A stretch of 64,000 nt of DNA, taken from Microbacterium sp. TNHR37B (GTDB taxonomy: Bacteria; Actinomycetota; Actinomycetes; Actinomycetales; Microbacteriaceae). Positions within the stretch are counted from its first letter, which is position 1. Every line of letters begins with the position of its first letter. The position numbers and the translations under genes were made by a program. The notes under the pieces are model-generated. The model saw nothing but the letters and a program-made list of their open reading frames with translations, was not told the DNA's origin and did not search any database. This document shows positions 17,894 through 25,484 of this stretch, piece after piece. The stretch spans positions 558,001 to 622,000 of the forward strand of contig NZ_LQGV01000001.1 in the NCBI RefSeq assembly GCF_001620065.1, in the 5' to 3' direction.

Positions 17894-18348
17894 GCGACGC
17901 GACGCGCAGCTTCTACGAGGAGATCGGCCCGGACGCGTTCCGGCGGCTCGTCGACGCCTTCTACCGCGAGGTCGCCGCCGACGAGGTCCTCAAGCCGATG
18001 TATCCGGAAGAGGACCTCGGGCCGGCGAACGAACGCTTGCGGATGTTCCTCGAGCAGTACTGGGGCGGCCCGTCGACCTACAGCGAGAGACGCGGCCACC
18101 CGCGTCTGCGTATGCGGCATGCGGCGTTCCACGTGAATCCCGACGCCCGTGACCGCTGGCTGCGGGCCATGCGCGTCGCGCTGGACGAGGCGGAGCTCTC
18201 TCCCCTTCAGGACGCGACGATGTGGGACTACCTGGAACGGGCCGCTCACGCGATGGTGAACACGTTCGAGCCCTCCGGTATCGCGCCCGAGCGCCCGGCG
18301 TCCCGCCCCGGGCTCCCCCTTCATCCCCGATCCCCCGCGGCGCCCTGA
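17890..18348 (+). CDS. Group II truncated haemoglobin
   Basis: 152-aa truncated globin of the trHbO type: FYEEIGPDAFRRLVDAFYREVAAD, then a MYPEEDLGPANERLRMFLEQYWGGP stretch typical of the group, and RMRHAAFHV with the candidate proximal His. A short Pro-rich tail closes it. Such proteins bind O2 and related ligands in the cytoplasm; proposed roles include oxygen and NO chemistry. The GTG start overlaps the mscS stop (GTGA), giving translational coupling. The FAD dehydrogenase begins 45 nt later and may be in the same transcript. Confidence 0.92.
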   Translation: MSDATRSFYEEIGPDAFRRLVDAFYREVAADEVLKPMYPEEDLGPANERLRMFLEQYWGGPSTYSERRGHPRLRMRHAAFHVNPDARDRWLRAMRVALDEAELSPLQDATMWDYLERAAHAMVNTFEPSGIAPERPASRPGLPLHPRSPAAP

Positions 18349-18393
18349 CGGCGACCGCTGAACACAGTCCCCTCGCGACGAAGGAGTCGACGG

Positions 18394-20061
18394 ATGAACG
18401 CACGCACGACGCATCGGACCGATGTCCTCATCGTGGGCTGGGGGCTGGCCGGACTCGTCGCCGCCACCGAAGCGGTGGCGGCCGGCAAGCGGGTGGTGAT
18501 CGTGGATCAGGAGCCGCGCACGAATCTCGGCGGTCAGGCGTTCTGGTCGTTCGGAGGCCTCTTCCTGGTGGACTCGCCGGAACAGCGCCGCCTGGGGATC
18601 TCCGACTCGATCGACCTCGCCCGGCAGGACTGGTTCGCCACGGCCGGCTTCGACCGGGAGGAGGACCGCTGGCCGCGAGAGTGGGCCGAGGCATACCTCC
18701 ACTTCGCTCACCACGAGAAGCGGGCATGGCTGCGTGAGAAGGGGGTGAGATTCTTCCCCGTGGTCGGCTGGGCGGAGCGCGGAGGCTACACGGCGCTCGG
18801 TCCGGGCAACTCCGTTCCCCGCTTCCACATCACCTGGGGAACGGGGCCGGGGGTGATCGCGCCGTTCATCGCGGAGATCGCACGTGCGGAAGCGGCCGGA
18901 ACCGTCACGATCCTCCCCCGCCACCGCGTCACGGCGCTCTCGACGCACGACGGTGTCGTCACCGGCGCCGTCGGTGACATCCTGGCCCCCTCGGGCGCGC
19001 CGCGCGGCGAGGCGACCTCGCGTGAGGTCGTCGATGCGTTCCAGGTCGAGTCGGGCGCGACAGTCGTCGCCGCCGGCGGCATCGGGGCCAATCACGACCT
19101 CGTGCGGGCCCAGTGGCCGTCCCGGCTCGGCGCCCCGCCGCAGGAGATGCTCTCCGGGGTCCCGGAGTATGTCGACGGGTCGATGCAGTCGGTGACGGCG
19201 GCGGCGGGGGCGCGACTGATCAACGGTGATCGCATGTGGCACTACGTGGAGGGCATCCGGAACTGGGACTCCATCTGGCCTCGTCACGGAATCCGGATCC
19301 TCCCCGGACCATCGTCTCTGTGGCTCGACGCGACCGGAGAGAGGCTGCCGGCGCCCCTCTTCCCCGGCTTCGACACGCTCGGAACGCTCGAGCATCTCCG
19401 GCGGACCGGTCACGACCACTCCTGGTTCGTGCTGTCCCGCGCGATCGTCGAGAAGGAGTTCACCCTGTCCGGTAGCGAGCAGAACCCGGACCTCACCGGA
19501 AAGAACCTGCCGCTCCTGCTGAAGTCCCGCCTCGGCAAGGGCGCCGCCGGCCCCGTGCAGGCCTTCCTCGACCACGGTGCCGACTTCGTCGTGCGCGACG
19601 ATCTCGATGCCCTCATCGAGGGGATGCGCGCGCTCCCGGGCGGCGAGGTCCTCGACGGCGCGCGGGTACGGGAGGAGGTCGTTGCGCGTGACCGCGAGAT
19701 CGGCAACGCGTTCACGAAGGATGCCCAGATCGCCCTGCTGCGATCGGCCCGCGCCTACCGCGGAGATCGGCTCGTCCGCACCGCCCGACCGCACCGGATC
19801 CTCGACCCGGCATCCGGTCCGCTCATCGCCGTCAAGCTCCACGTGATCACACGGAAGTCCCTCGGTGGCATCGAGACCGATCTGTCGGCGCGTGCCCTGG
19901 ACCCTGCGGGCGTGCCGATCCCCGGCCTGTATGCGGCGGGCGAGGCCGCAGGCTTCGGCGGCGGGGGCCTCCACGGGTACCGCGCGCTGGAGGGCACCTT
20001 CCTCGGCGGATGCTTGTTCTCCGGTCGTGTCGCGGGGCGGGCGGCGGCAGCGGCCGCGTAG
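18394..20061 (+). CDS. FAD-binding dehydrogenase, fumarate reductase / ketosteroid dehydrogenase superfamily
   Basis: 555-aa flavoprotein. The dinucleotide motif GWGLAG spans residues 15-20 (G15, G17, G20), an acidic end of beta 2 is in VIVDQEP, and NLGGQAFWSFGG matches this FAD-binding subgroup. The C-terminus has GLYAAGEAAGFGGGGLHGYRALEGTFLGGCLFSGR, the closing FAD contact. It resembles the conserved actinobacterial FAD-binding dehydrogenase annotated as KstD-like; the substrate is not known and steroid use is not supported here. GAAGGAG lies before the ATG. It is convergent with the next gene, with one base between the two stops. Confidence 0.9.
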   Translation: MNARTTHRTDVLIVGWGLAGLVAATEAVAAGKRVVIVDQEPRTNLGGQAFWSFGGLFLVDSPEQRRLGISDSIDLARQDWFATAGFDREEDRWPREWAEAYLHFAHHEKRAWLREKGVRFFPVVGWAERGGYTALGPGNSVPRFHITWGTGPGVIAPFIAEIARAEAAGTVTILPRHRVTALSTHDGVVTGAVGDILAPSGAPRGEATSREVVDAFQVESGATVVAAGGIGANHDLVRAQWPSRLGAPPQEMLSGVPEYVDGSMQSVTAAAGARLINGDRMWHYVEGIRNWDSIWPRHGIRILPGPSSLWLDATGERLPAPLFPGFDTLGTLEHLRRTGHDHSWFVLSRAIVEKEFTLSGSEQNPDLTGKNLPLLLKSRLGKGAAGPVQAFLDHGADFVVRDDLDALIEGMRALPGGEVLDGARVREEVVARDREIGNAFTKDAQIALLRSARAYRGDRLVRTARPHRILDPASGPLIAVKLHVITRKSLGGIETDLSARALDPAGVPIPGLYAAGEAAGFGGGGLHGYRALEGTFLGGCLFSGRVAGRAAAAAA

Positions 20062-20062
20062 T

Positions 20063-20734
20063 TCAGGCGGGCGCGCCCGTCGGCCGCACCGGCGTGAGGC
20101 CACTGCGCACGATCGTGCGCGTCAAGACGTGCCCCCGGACGAGGCTGACACGCGTCCACGGGCCGAGCTGGTGGATCGTCGCCTCTTCCTCGCCGCGGAT
20201 GAAGCCCAGCGCGAATGCGGCGAAGGCGACGCCGCTCGGCAGTCCGTTCATGGTCTCGTCGGGCTGTCCCCAGACGTCCGAGCGAATGGCGTGAACCACC
20301 TCCTCGCCCGCGTCCGTCGGCATCCGCTCGGCGACCGCGGCGATACCGCCCTGCGCGCGAGCGGCCAGCCGGGCGGCGGGAACCTGTCCGACGGCGGTCC
20401 ACCCCGCCCGCGGAGGCGAGACGCCGGCCCATGCGGCGGTGACAGCCGTCGCGGGCAGGGAGACGCGGGACGGGTCCTCGCCGGGAGCGAGCGTCGCCGC
20501 GTCGACGACGAGGTCGCACACCAGTTCGGGATCGGTCCGCACCGCGCGGAGGCCGAGGATCGTCGGTGTCGGTTCCCCCAGGGCACGCGGCGCGAGCGGG
20601 GCACACGTCAAGGTCAGCGTTCCCCGATCCGCGTGCAGGCGGACGGTGCCATCTCCCAGACGCGCCGCCCGTTGCGCGAACGTCAGCGCATCGGATGCGG
20701 CGCGGGGATCGGGGAAGAGGAGCGAGGCGGACAC
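20063..20734 (-). CDS. protein of unknown function, 223 aa
   Basis: Real-looking gene by third-position GC, but I recognise no family. The product is a mainly hydrophilic mixed alpha/beta protein with no signal peptide or membrane segment. The frame is open far upstream across tesB. GTG 20734 is chosen because TAGCTT (20742-20747) lies 7 nt before it and the divergent tesB begins 47 nt away. Conserved-looking stretches are VCDLVVDAATLAPGE and VWGQPDETMNGLPSGVAFAAFALGF. It is divergent from tesB. Confidence 0.72.
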   Translation of the reverse strand: MSASLLFPDPRAASDALTFAQRAARLGDGTVRLHADRGTLTLTCAPLAPRALGEPTPTILGLRAVRTDPELVCDLVVDAATLAPGEDPSRVSLPATAVTAAWAGVSPPRAGWTAVGQVPAARLAARAQGGIAAVAERMPTDAGEEVVHAIRSDVWGQPDETMNGLPSGVAFAAFALGFIRGEEEATIHQLGPWTRVSLVRGHVLTRTIVRSGLTPVRPTGAPA

Positions 20735-20780
20735 CCGCTCTAAGCTAGCAAGGTCAGTCCGGACCGCGGAGGGAGTAGGC

Positions 20781-21674
20781 GTGCCAGAGGTTCCCGACCC
20801 GGTTGCTCTCATGCTGGACGTGCTCGATCTGTCTTCCAGCGATGCGCGGACGACGGAAGACATCTTCACGGGTCGCTCCCATCCGATGCCGAGCGGTCGG
20901 ATCTTCGGAGGCCAAGTGCTCGCGCAGGCCATCCTCGCCGCCGACCGCACCACGTCGGACGATCGGGTGCCGCACTCGATGCACGGGTACTTCCTCCGTG
21001 CAGGCGACGCCTCGGCGGGGCTGACCTTCTCGGTGGATCGTATCCACGACGGCCGTTCCTTCTCCACGCGTCGCACGCAGGCCTTCCAGGACGGGCTCCC
21101 GATCTTTTCCATGATCGCGTCATTCGAGAAGGAGGATCCCGGACTCGAGCATGATGCGCCGATGCCGGTGGGCATCGACGATCCTGAGACGATACGGCGC
21201 CGCCGGGACGCCGCTTCCCGCCACCCGGCTTCCGGCCGGCTCCTCGACCAGATCCCGATCGAGATCCTGCATACGGCGGGCGATCTCTATACCGAGCCGG
21301 CAGCCGATCGCACTCCGGGGCAGGCCGTGTGGATGCGGACGCGACGGTCCATCGGCGATGATGCCGCGCTGCACCGCGCGGTCCTGGCCTACATGACGGA
21401 CATGACGATCCAGGAACCGGTGCTGCGGGCCCACGGCGTGGCGTGGTCCTCGCCCGGCCTGAAGGTCGCCAGCCTCGATCACGCGATGTGGTGGCATCGA
21501 CCGGCACGCGTGGACGACTGGTTGCTCTACGTCCAGGAGTCGCCCAGTGCCCGCGGTGGCCGCGGGTTCAGCACAGGTCGAATCTACTCACGCGAGGGCG
21601 CGCTGGTCGCCTCGGTGGCACAGGAGATCATGGTGCGGGTTCCCGACCCGCATCGCGTCATCGACGATGCGTGA
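20781..21674 (+). CDS. tesB: Acyl-CoA thioesterase II
   Basis: 297-aa double-hotdog thioesterase hydrolysing acyl-CoA to free acid and CoA in the cytosol. The N-terminal hotdog has GRIFGGQVLAQAILAA and SMHGYFLRAGD. The C-terminal hotdog has LDHAMWWHRPARVDDWLLY and GRGFSTGRIYSREGALVASVAQE, the TesB signature. The GTG start is preceded by GGAGGGAG. It overlaps by 17 nt at its 3' end with a second, unrelated-fold thioesterase on the other strand. Confidence 0.94.
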   Translation: MPEVPDPVALMLDVLDLSSSDARTTEDIFTGRSHPMPSGRIFGGQVLAQAILAADRTTSDDRVPHSMHGYFLRAGDASAGLTFSVDRIHDGRSFSTRRTQAFQDGLPIFSMIASFEKEDPGLEHDAPMPVGIDDPETIRRRRDAASRHPASGRLLDQIPIEILHTAGDLYTEPAADRTPGQAVWMRTRRSIGDDAALHRAVLAYMTDMTIQEPVLRAHGVAWSSPGLKVASLDHAMWWHRPARVDDWLLYVQESPSARGGRGFSTGRIYSREGALVASVAQEIMVRVPDPHRVIDDA

Positions 21675-22161
21675 AGGCGGGCGGTTCGCCGAGGTACGGT
21701 GACCACGCGTCCCGCATCTCGTCGGTCAGGCGCTGCGGACGCCCCGTTGCGGCATCGACCATGACGACGACCGAACTCGCCCGGGCGTACAGCGTCCGTT
21801 CCGGGTCACTCGCCGGGGAGAACACCTCGTAACAGACCTCGATGCTGGAGCCCCCGAGCTTGCTGAACCACAGCTGCACGTCGAGTGGCTCCCGGCGATA
21901 CGGCACCGGCGCGAGGTACTCGATCTCCTGACGGGCGATGAGCGTGAGCGCGCCGGCGTCCAGCCCGCTCTCGATCACGGCGGTGCTGGGCGCAGTATCG
22001 CCCGCCTCTGCGACCCAGAACGCCCGCACACGAGCCTCTTCGAGAAGCTTCAGCATCGAGGTGTTGTTGACGTGGTTGAACGCGTCCAGATCGCCCCACC
22101 GCAGGTGGATCGGAACGTGAAGACGGCGGTCCGCCGCGACGCCTCCCTGCCCCTCAGTCAC
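21658..22161 (-). CDS. YbgC/FadM-type hotdog acyl-CoA thioesterase
   Basis: 167-aa single-hotdog 4HBT protein. LRWGDLDAFNHVNN carries the catalytic Asp and the family HVNN motif, and IEYLAPVPYRREPLDVQLW is the central strand pair. It probably hydrolyses acyl-CoA or aryl-CoA; the substrate is unknown. The GTG start overlaps the ettA stop by 8 nt, so it is coupled to ettA. The 3' end overlaps tesB antisense by 17 nt. Confidence 0.9.
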   Translation of the reverse strand: MTEGQGGVAADRRLHVPIHLRWGDLDAFNHVNNTSMLKLLEEARVRAFWVAEAGDTAPSTAVIESGLDAGALTLIARQEIEYLAPVPYRREPLDVQLWFSKLGGSSIEVCYEVFSPASDPERTLYARASSVVVMVDAATGRPQRLTDEMRDAWSPYLGEPPAFTHRR

Positions 22162-23833
22162 GCGTGAGCTTGCGGTAGGTGGAGCGGTGCGGCGTGGCGG
22201 CGTCGGGTCCCAGCCGCTCGATCTTGTTCGCCTCGTAGGCCTCGAAGTTTCCCTCGAACCAATACCACCGGTCGGGGTGCTCGTCGGTTCCCTCGTAGGC
22301 CAGGATGTGGGTCGCGATCCGGTCGAGGAACCATCGATCGTGCGTGATGACGACGGCGCACCCCGGGAACTCCAGCAGCGCGTTCTCCAACGACTGGAGC
22401 GTCTCGACGTCGAGGTCGTTCGTGGGCTCGTCCAGGAGCAGGAGGTTGCCCCCCTCCTTGAGCGTCAGCGCGAGGTTGAGGCGGTTGCGCTCACCCCCCG
22501 ACAGGACACCGGCCTTCTTCTGCTGGTCGGGGCCCTTGAAGCCGAACTTGGACACGTACGCACGGGAGGGGATCTCGGTCTTGCCCACCGTGATGATGTC
22601 CAAGCCGTCGGAGACGACCTCCCAGAGGGTCTTCTGCGGATCGATGTTGGAGCGGCTCTGGTCGACATAACTGATCTTGACGGTGTCGCCGATCTTGAGG
22701 TCACCCCCATCGAGCGGTTCGAGGCCGACGATCGTCTTGAAGAGCGTCGTCTTCCCGACGCCGTTCGGACCGATCACTCCGACGATGCCGTTGGGCGGCA
22801 GGCTGAAGCTGAGTCCGTCGATCAGGGAGCGGTCCCCGAAAGCCTTCTGAAGCTTCTTCGCCTCGATCACGACGCTTCCCAGTCGCGGCCCCGGGGGGAT
22901 CTGGATCTCTTCGAAGTCGAGCTTGCGGGTGCGCTCTGCCTCCGCCGCCATCTCCTCGTAGCGCGCGAGACGGGCCTTGGACTTCGCCTGGCGCCCCTTG
23001 GCGTTCGAGCGCACCCAGTCGAGCTCCTCGGCGAGCCGCTTGGCGAGCTTCGCGTCCTTCTTTCCCTGCACCTCGAGACGCTCGGCCTTCTTCTCCAGGT
23101 ACGTGGAGTAGTTGCCCTCGTAACCGATGAGCCGCCCGCGGTCCACCTCTGCGATCCACTCCGCGACGTTGTCGAGGAAGTACCGGTCGTGAGTGATCGC
23201 GATGACAGCGCCGGCGTACTTCTGGAGATGCTGCTCGAGCCACAGCACGCTCTCGGCGTCGAGATGGTTGGTGGGCTCATCCAGGAGCAGCAGGTCGGGT
23301 TTCTGCAGCAGGAGCTTCGTGAGCGCGACGCGACGCTTCTCCCCTCCGGAGAGGTTGCTGACGGATGCGTCACCGGGCGGCGTGCGGAGCGCATCCATCG
23401 CCTGCTCGAGTTGGGAATCGAGGTCCCAGGCGTCGGCGGCGTCGATCTCCTCCTGAAGTGTGCCCATCTCGGCCAGCAGTGCGTCGAAGTCGGCGTCGGG
23501 GTCGCTCATCAGGCCGGAGATCTCATTGAAGCGATCGACCTTCGCCTTGATGGCGATTCCCTCCTGGATGTTCTCCAGGACCGTCTTGGACTCGTCGAGC
23601 TCGGGCTCCTGCATGAGGATGCCGACGGAAAACCCCGGCGTCAGCTTGGCATCACCGTTGGAGGGAGTGTCCAGCCCCGCCATGATCTTGAGGATCGTCG
23701 ACTTTCCCGCGCCGTTCGGACCGACCATGCCGATCTTCGCACCCGGCAGGAACGACATCGTGACGTCGTCGAGGATCAGCTTGTCCCCCACGGCCTTTCG
23801 GGCGCGGACCATCTGATAGATGTACTCAGCCAT
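22154..23833 (-). CDS. ettA: Energy-dependent translational throttle ABC-F protein
   Basis: 559-aa ABC-F ATPase that acts at the ribosomal E site and gates the first peptide bond according to ATP/ADP level. It has two ABC domains: Walker A GPNGAGKST near 39-47 with signature LSGGEKRR, and Walker A GPNGVGKTT with signature LSGGERNR. The first domain carries the EttA arm region (QEGIAIKAKVDRFNEISGLM), and a long charged linker joins the domains. The C-terminus WFEGNFEAYEANKIERLG is EttA-specific. TTTGGAG lies upstream of the ATG. Confidence 0.97.
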   Translation of the reverse strand: MAEYIYQMVRARKAVGDKLILDDVTMSFLPGAKIGMVGPNGAGKSTILKIMAGLDTPSNGDAKLTPGFSVGILMQEPELDESKTVLENIQEGIAIKAKVDRFNEISGLMSDPDADFDALLAEMGTLQEEIDAADAWDLDSQLEQAMDALRTPPGDASVSNLSGGEKRRVALTKLLLQKPDLLLLDEPTNHLDAESVLWLEQHLQKYAGAVIAITHDRYFLDNVAEWIAEVDRGRLIGYEGNYSTYLEKKAERLEVQGKKDAKLAKRLAEELDWVRSNAKGRQAKSKARLARYEEMAAEAERTRKLDFEEIQIPPGPRLGSVVIEAKKLQKAFGDRSLIDGLSFSLPPNGIVGVIGPNGVGKTTLFKTIVGLEPLDGGDLKIGDTVKISYVDQSRSNIDPQKTLWEVVSDGLDIITVGKTEIPSRAYVSKFGFKGPDQQKKAGVLSGGERNRLNLALTLKEGGNLLLLDEPTNDLDVETLQSLENALLEFPGCAVVITHDRWFLDRIATHILAYEGTDEHPDRWYWFEGNFEAYEANKIERLGPDAATPHRSTYRKLTRD

Positions 23834-23946
23834 GTCGTTTCACAATCTCCAAAGGGGTGACGTCGTCAGCCTCCCAGCCTAACGCCGCTGCGCGAGAAGC
23901 GACGCCGACGGAGCACCTGCGCGGTCCCTCTCCGGGGAACCTGTGG

Positions 23947-24438
23947 CTAGCCCCCGGGAGTCCAATCGATCTCTCGCGTCTCGCCCACGAGACAGCGCTC
24001 GTCGGGCAGAGCGGGAAGGACGACGGCAGTGGGCTTCTTGGTGGAGGGGCCGACCTGTCCGACGAGGCACTCGTCCTTCCAGAGCACCGAGAACTGGATG
24101 CTGTCCGCCGGGTTGCCCACGCTCGTCTCGTCGCGGGTCACCTGCATCGTCTGCACGTCGAACCCCGCCTCCGCGAGCGCATCGATGTACGCGCGCCCCT
24201 TCACCTTGTCGTCGGTCTTCCACACGGCGCGCATGACAGCTGTGAAGAGGGGCAGGTTGTCTTCCGCATCGCCATCGGGCTTCAACGTCGCTCCGCTGGC
24301 GGTCGGTGTGGGCGATGCCGCGGACGGACTCGACGGTGCCGGAGGTGGTGTGTCGGCGGGTGTGCACGCCGTCGCACCGCCCGTCAACGCGGCGATGAGG
24401 AGTGCGGCGACGATGAGACGACCGGGCGTTCGGGACAC
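23947..24438 (-). CDS. secreted lipoprotein of unknown function
   Basis: 163-aa lipoprotein. MSRTPGRLIVAALLIAALTGGATAC is a compact signal ending in a lipobox-like GATAC with Cys about 25. A Pro/Ser/Thr linker follows, then a small domain with FTAVMRAVWKTDDKVKGRAYIDALAEAGFD and two further Cys (KDECLVGQ, DERCLVGE) that could form a disulfide. It resembles an uncharacterised lipoprotein domain common in Microbacteriaceae. Start GTG 24438 is preferred to GTG 24462 because TACAAT (24445-24450) lies 6 nt before it. It follows ssb on the same strand after 77 nt. Confidence 0.8.
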   Translation of the reverse strand: MSRTPGRLIVAALLIAALTGGATACTPADTPPPAPSSPSAASPTPTASGATLKPDGDAEDNLPLFTAVMRAVWKTDDKVKGRAYIDALAEAGFDVQTMQVTRDETSVGNPADSIQFSVLWKDECLVGQVGPSTKKPTAVVLPALPDERCLVGETREIDWTPGG

Positions 24439-24515
24439 CCGTCGATTGTAGGTGCGATGCACGGTCGTCCGTGCGGCGACTGTGCAGGGAACGTGAGGGA
24501 CTCGCCGTCGGCATG

Positions 24516-24980
24516 TCAGAACGGAGAGTCCGACGCGCCCGCGTAGGCATGCTCGTCCGGTGGCGACGCAGAAGGGGCGGCGTCGTCGCGCAGCCCGGTG
24601 ACGGGAGTGACCGTCTGAGGCGCGGACTCACTTCGCCGGTACTCCGTTGTCGCCCACAGGAGGTCGTGCCCCACGGCGGAGGCCTCGATCTCGGCGGAGG
24701 TGCCCTGTTTGCCGGCGGACTCCCACTGCCGCAGGCGGAAGGAACCGACCACGATCACGCGCTGGCCCTTGCCGAGCGACTGCAGCACATTCTCCGCGAG
24801 GCTCCGGTACGCCGAGATGGTGAACCAGTTCGTGTGACCGTCGACCCAATTGCCCGAGGCCTCGTCGCGCCTGCGTTCGGTGCTGGCGAGGCGGAAGCGG
24901 GCGACGGTGTGTCCGCCCGCGGTCTGGCGGCGCTCGGGATCTCCGACGACGGTGCCGATGACGGTGATGTGTTCGCTCAT
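24516..24980 (-). CDS. ssb: Single-stranded DNA-binding protein (SSB paralogue)
   Basis: 154-aa SSB: OB fold at residues 1-105 (ITVIGTVVGDPERRQTAGGHTVARFRLAST, WFTISAYRSLAENVLQSLGKGQRVIVVGSFRLRQW). A disordered tail ends in SDSPF, the partner-binding tip. It is not beside rpsF or rpsR, so it is probably the second SSB of the genome, which in actinobacteria is often linked to competence or stress; that role is inferred. GAGGAGG precedes the ATG. It is divergent from a gene with a LexA-like box in the shared 183-bp region. Confidence 0.9.
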   Translation of the reverse strand: MSEHITVIGTVVGDPERRQTAGGHTVARFRLASTERRRDEASGNWVDGHTNWFTISAYRSLAENVLQSLGKGQRVIVVGSFRLRQWESAGKQGTSAEIEASAVGHDLLWATTEYRRSESAPQTVTPVTGLRDDAAPSASPPDEHAYAGASDSPF

Positions 24981-25119
24981 GTCGGTGACCTCCTCGGTCT
25001 TCAGGACTCGGTCGCATCAGCCTCGCGTCTGTCCTCGGCCGTAGGGCTGCCGCACCTCGTGATCCGTGTGCAATCGACTCGTTGCAGTTGCTGGGGAGGA
25101 AGCAGTGCCGTGTCGGTGC

Positions 25120-25135
25120 TCGAAGCTATGTTCGA
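25120..25135. promoter_or_regulatory. LexA-like SOS box
   Basis: TCGAAGCTATGTTCGA matches the actinobacterial SOS box TCGAAC-N4-GTTCGA with one mismatch, the inner C of the left half. A TATGTT hexamer inside it (25127-25132) is a good -10 for the gene at 25164, so LexA would block the promoter directly. It lies in the 183-bp region shared with the divergent ssb gene. Confidence 0.65.
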
Positions 25136-25163
25136 AGCATCAAGAAGGCGAGAGGAGGCCGAC

Positions 25164-25445
25164 ATGTCCACGACGAGCGATACCCGAGCGATGGCAGACC
25201 CCTTCGACAGGTCCTCGCAGGGACGGTTCCGGGTGGGCGGTGCCGACCTGCTTCGAGTGTCTGAGCGATGCTGGCGGGCGATGGACAGGTCGGGACGGGT
25301 GTTGGGGCATATCCAGGCGCGCGGAGAGAGCGACGCGCGCAGATACGTCGCGCGTCGGTTCCTGACGTCGCGAAACGCCTACCGTGATCTCGGCGAGTTC
25401 TGGACCCTGCGCGAGGCCGTCGACTGCGTCCGGTTCTCCCGCTGA
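25164..25445 (+). CDS. 93-aa orphan protein behind a LexA-like box
   Basis: Small basic protein. The first 30 residues look disordered. A domain of about 60 residues follows, with WRAMDRSGRVLGHIQA, then RRYVARRFLTSR and DLGEFWTLREAVDCV. This domain aligns with the 70-aa product at 27601-27813 (shared W-x-A, GRVxGxIxA, LGx[FY]xT[LM]). No family is recognised. GAGAGGAGG sits at the right distance before ATG 25164, which fixes the start although the frame is open upstream. It is convergent with mocR. SOS induction is inferred from the box at 25120. Confidence 0.75.
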   Translation: MSTTSDTRAMADPFDRSSQGRFRVGGADLLRVSERCWRAMDRSGRVLGHIQARGESDARRYVARRFLTSRNAYRDLGEFWTLREAVDCVRFSR

Positions 25446-25484
25446 CCGCTCCGCTCGAGGGTGCCCCCGACGCGGTCCGCCCGT

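Noticed and set aside
17140..20103. 987-codon open frame on the minus strand across mscS, the globin and the FAD dehydrogenase
   Set aside because: It runs antisense to three genes with clear motifs. Long antisense frames are a by-product of GC-rich third positions, and its translation is Arg/Gly/Ala low-complexity.
22187..23860. 557-codon plus-strand frame antisense to ettA
   Set aside because: Mirror of ettA codons, with no motif of its own.
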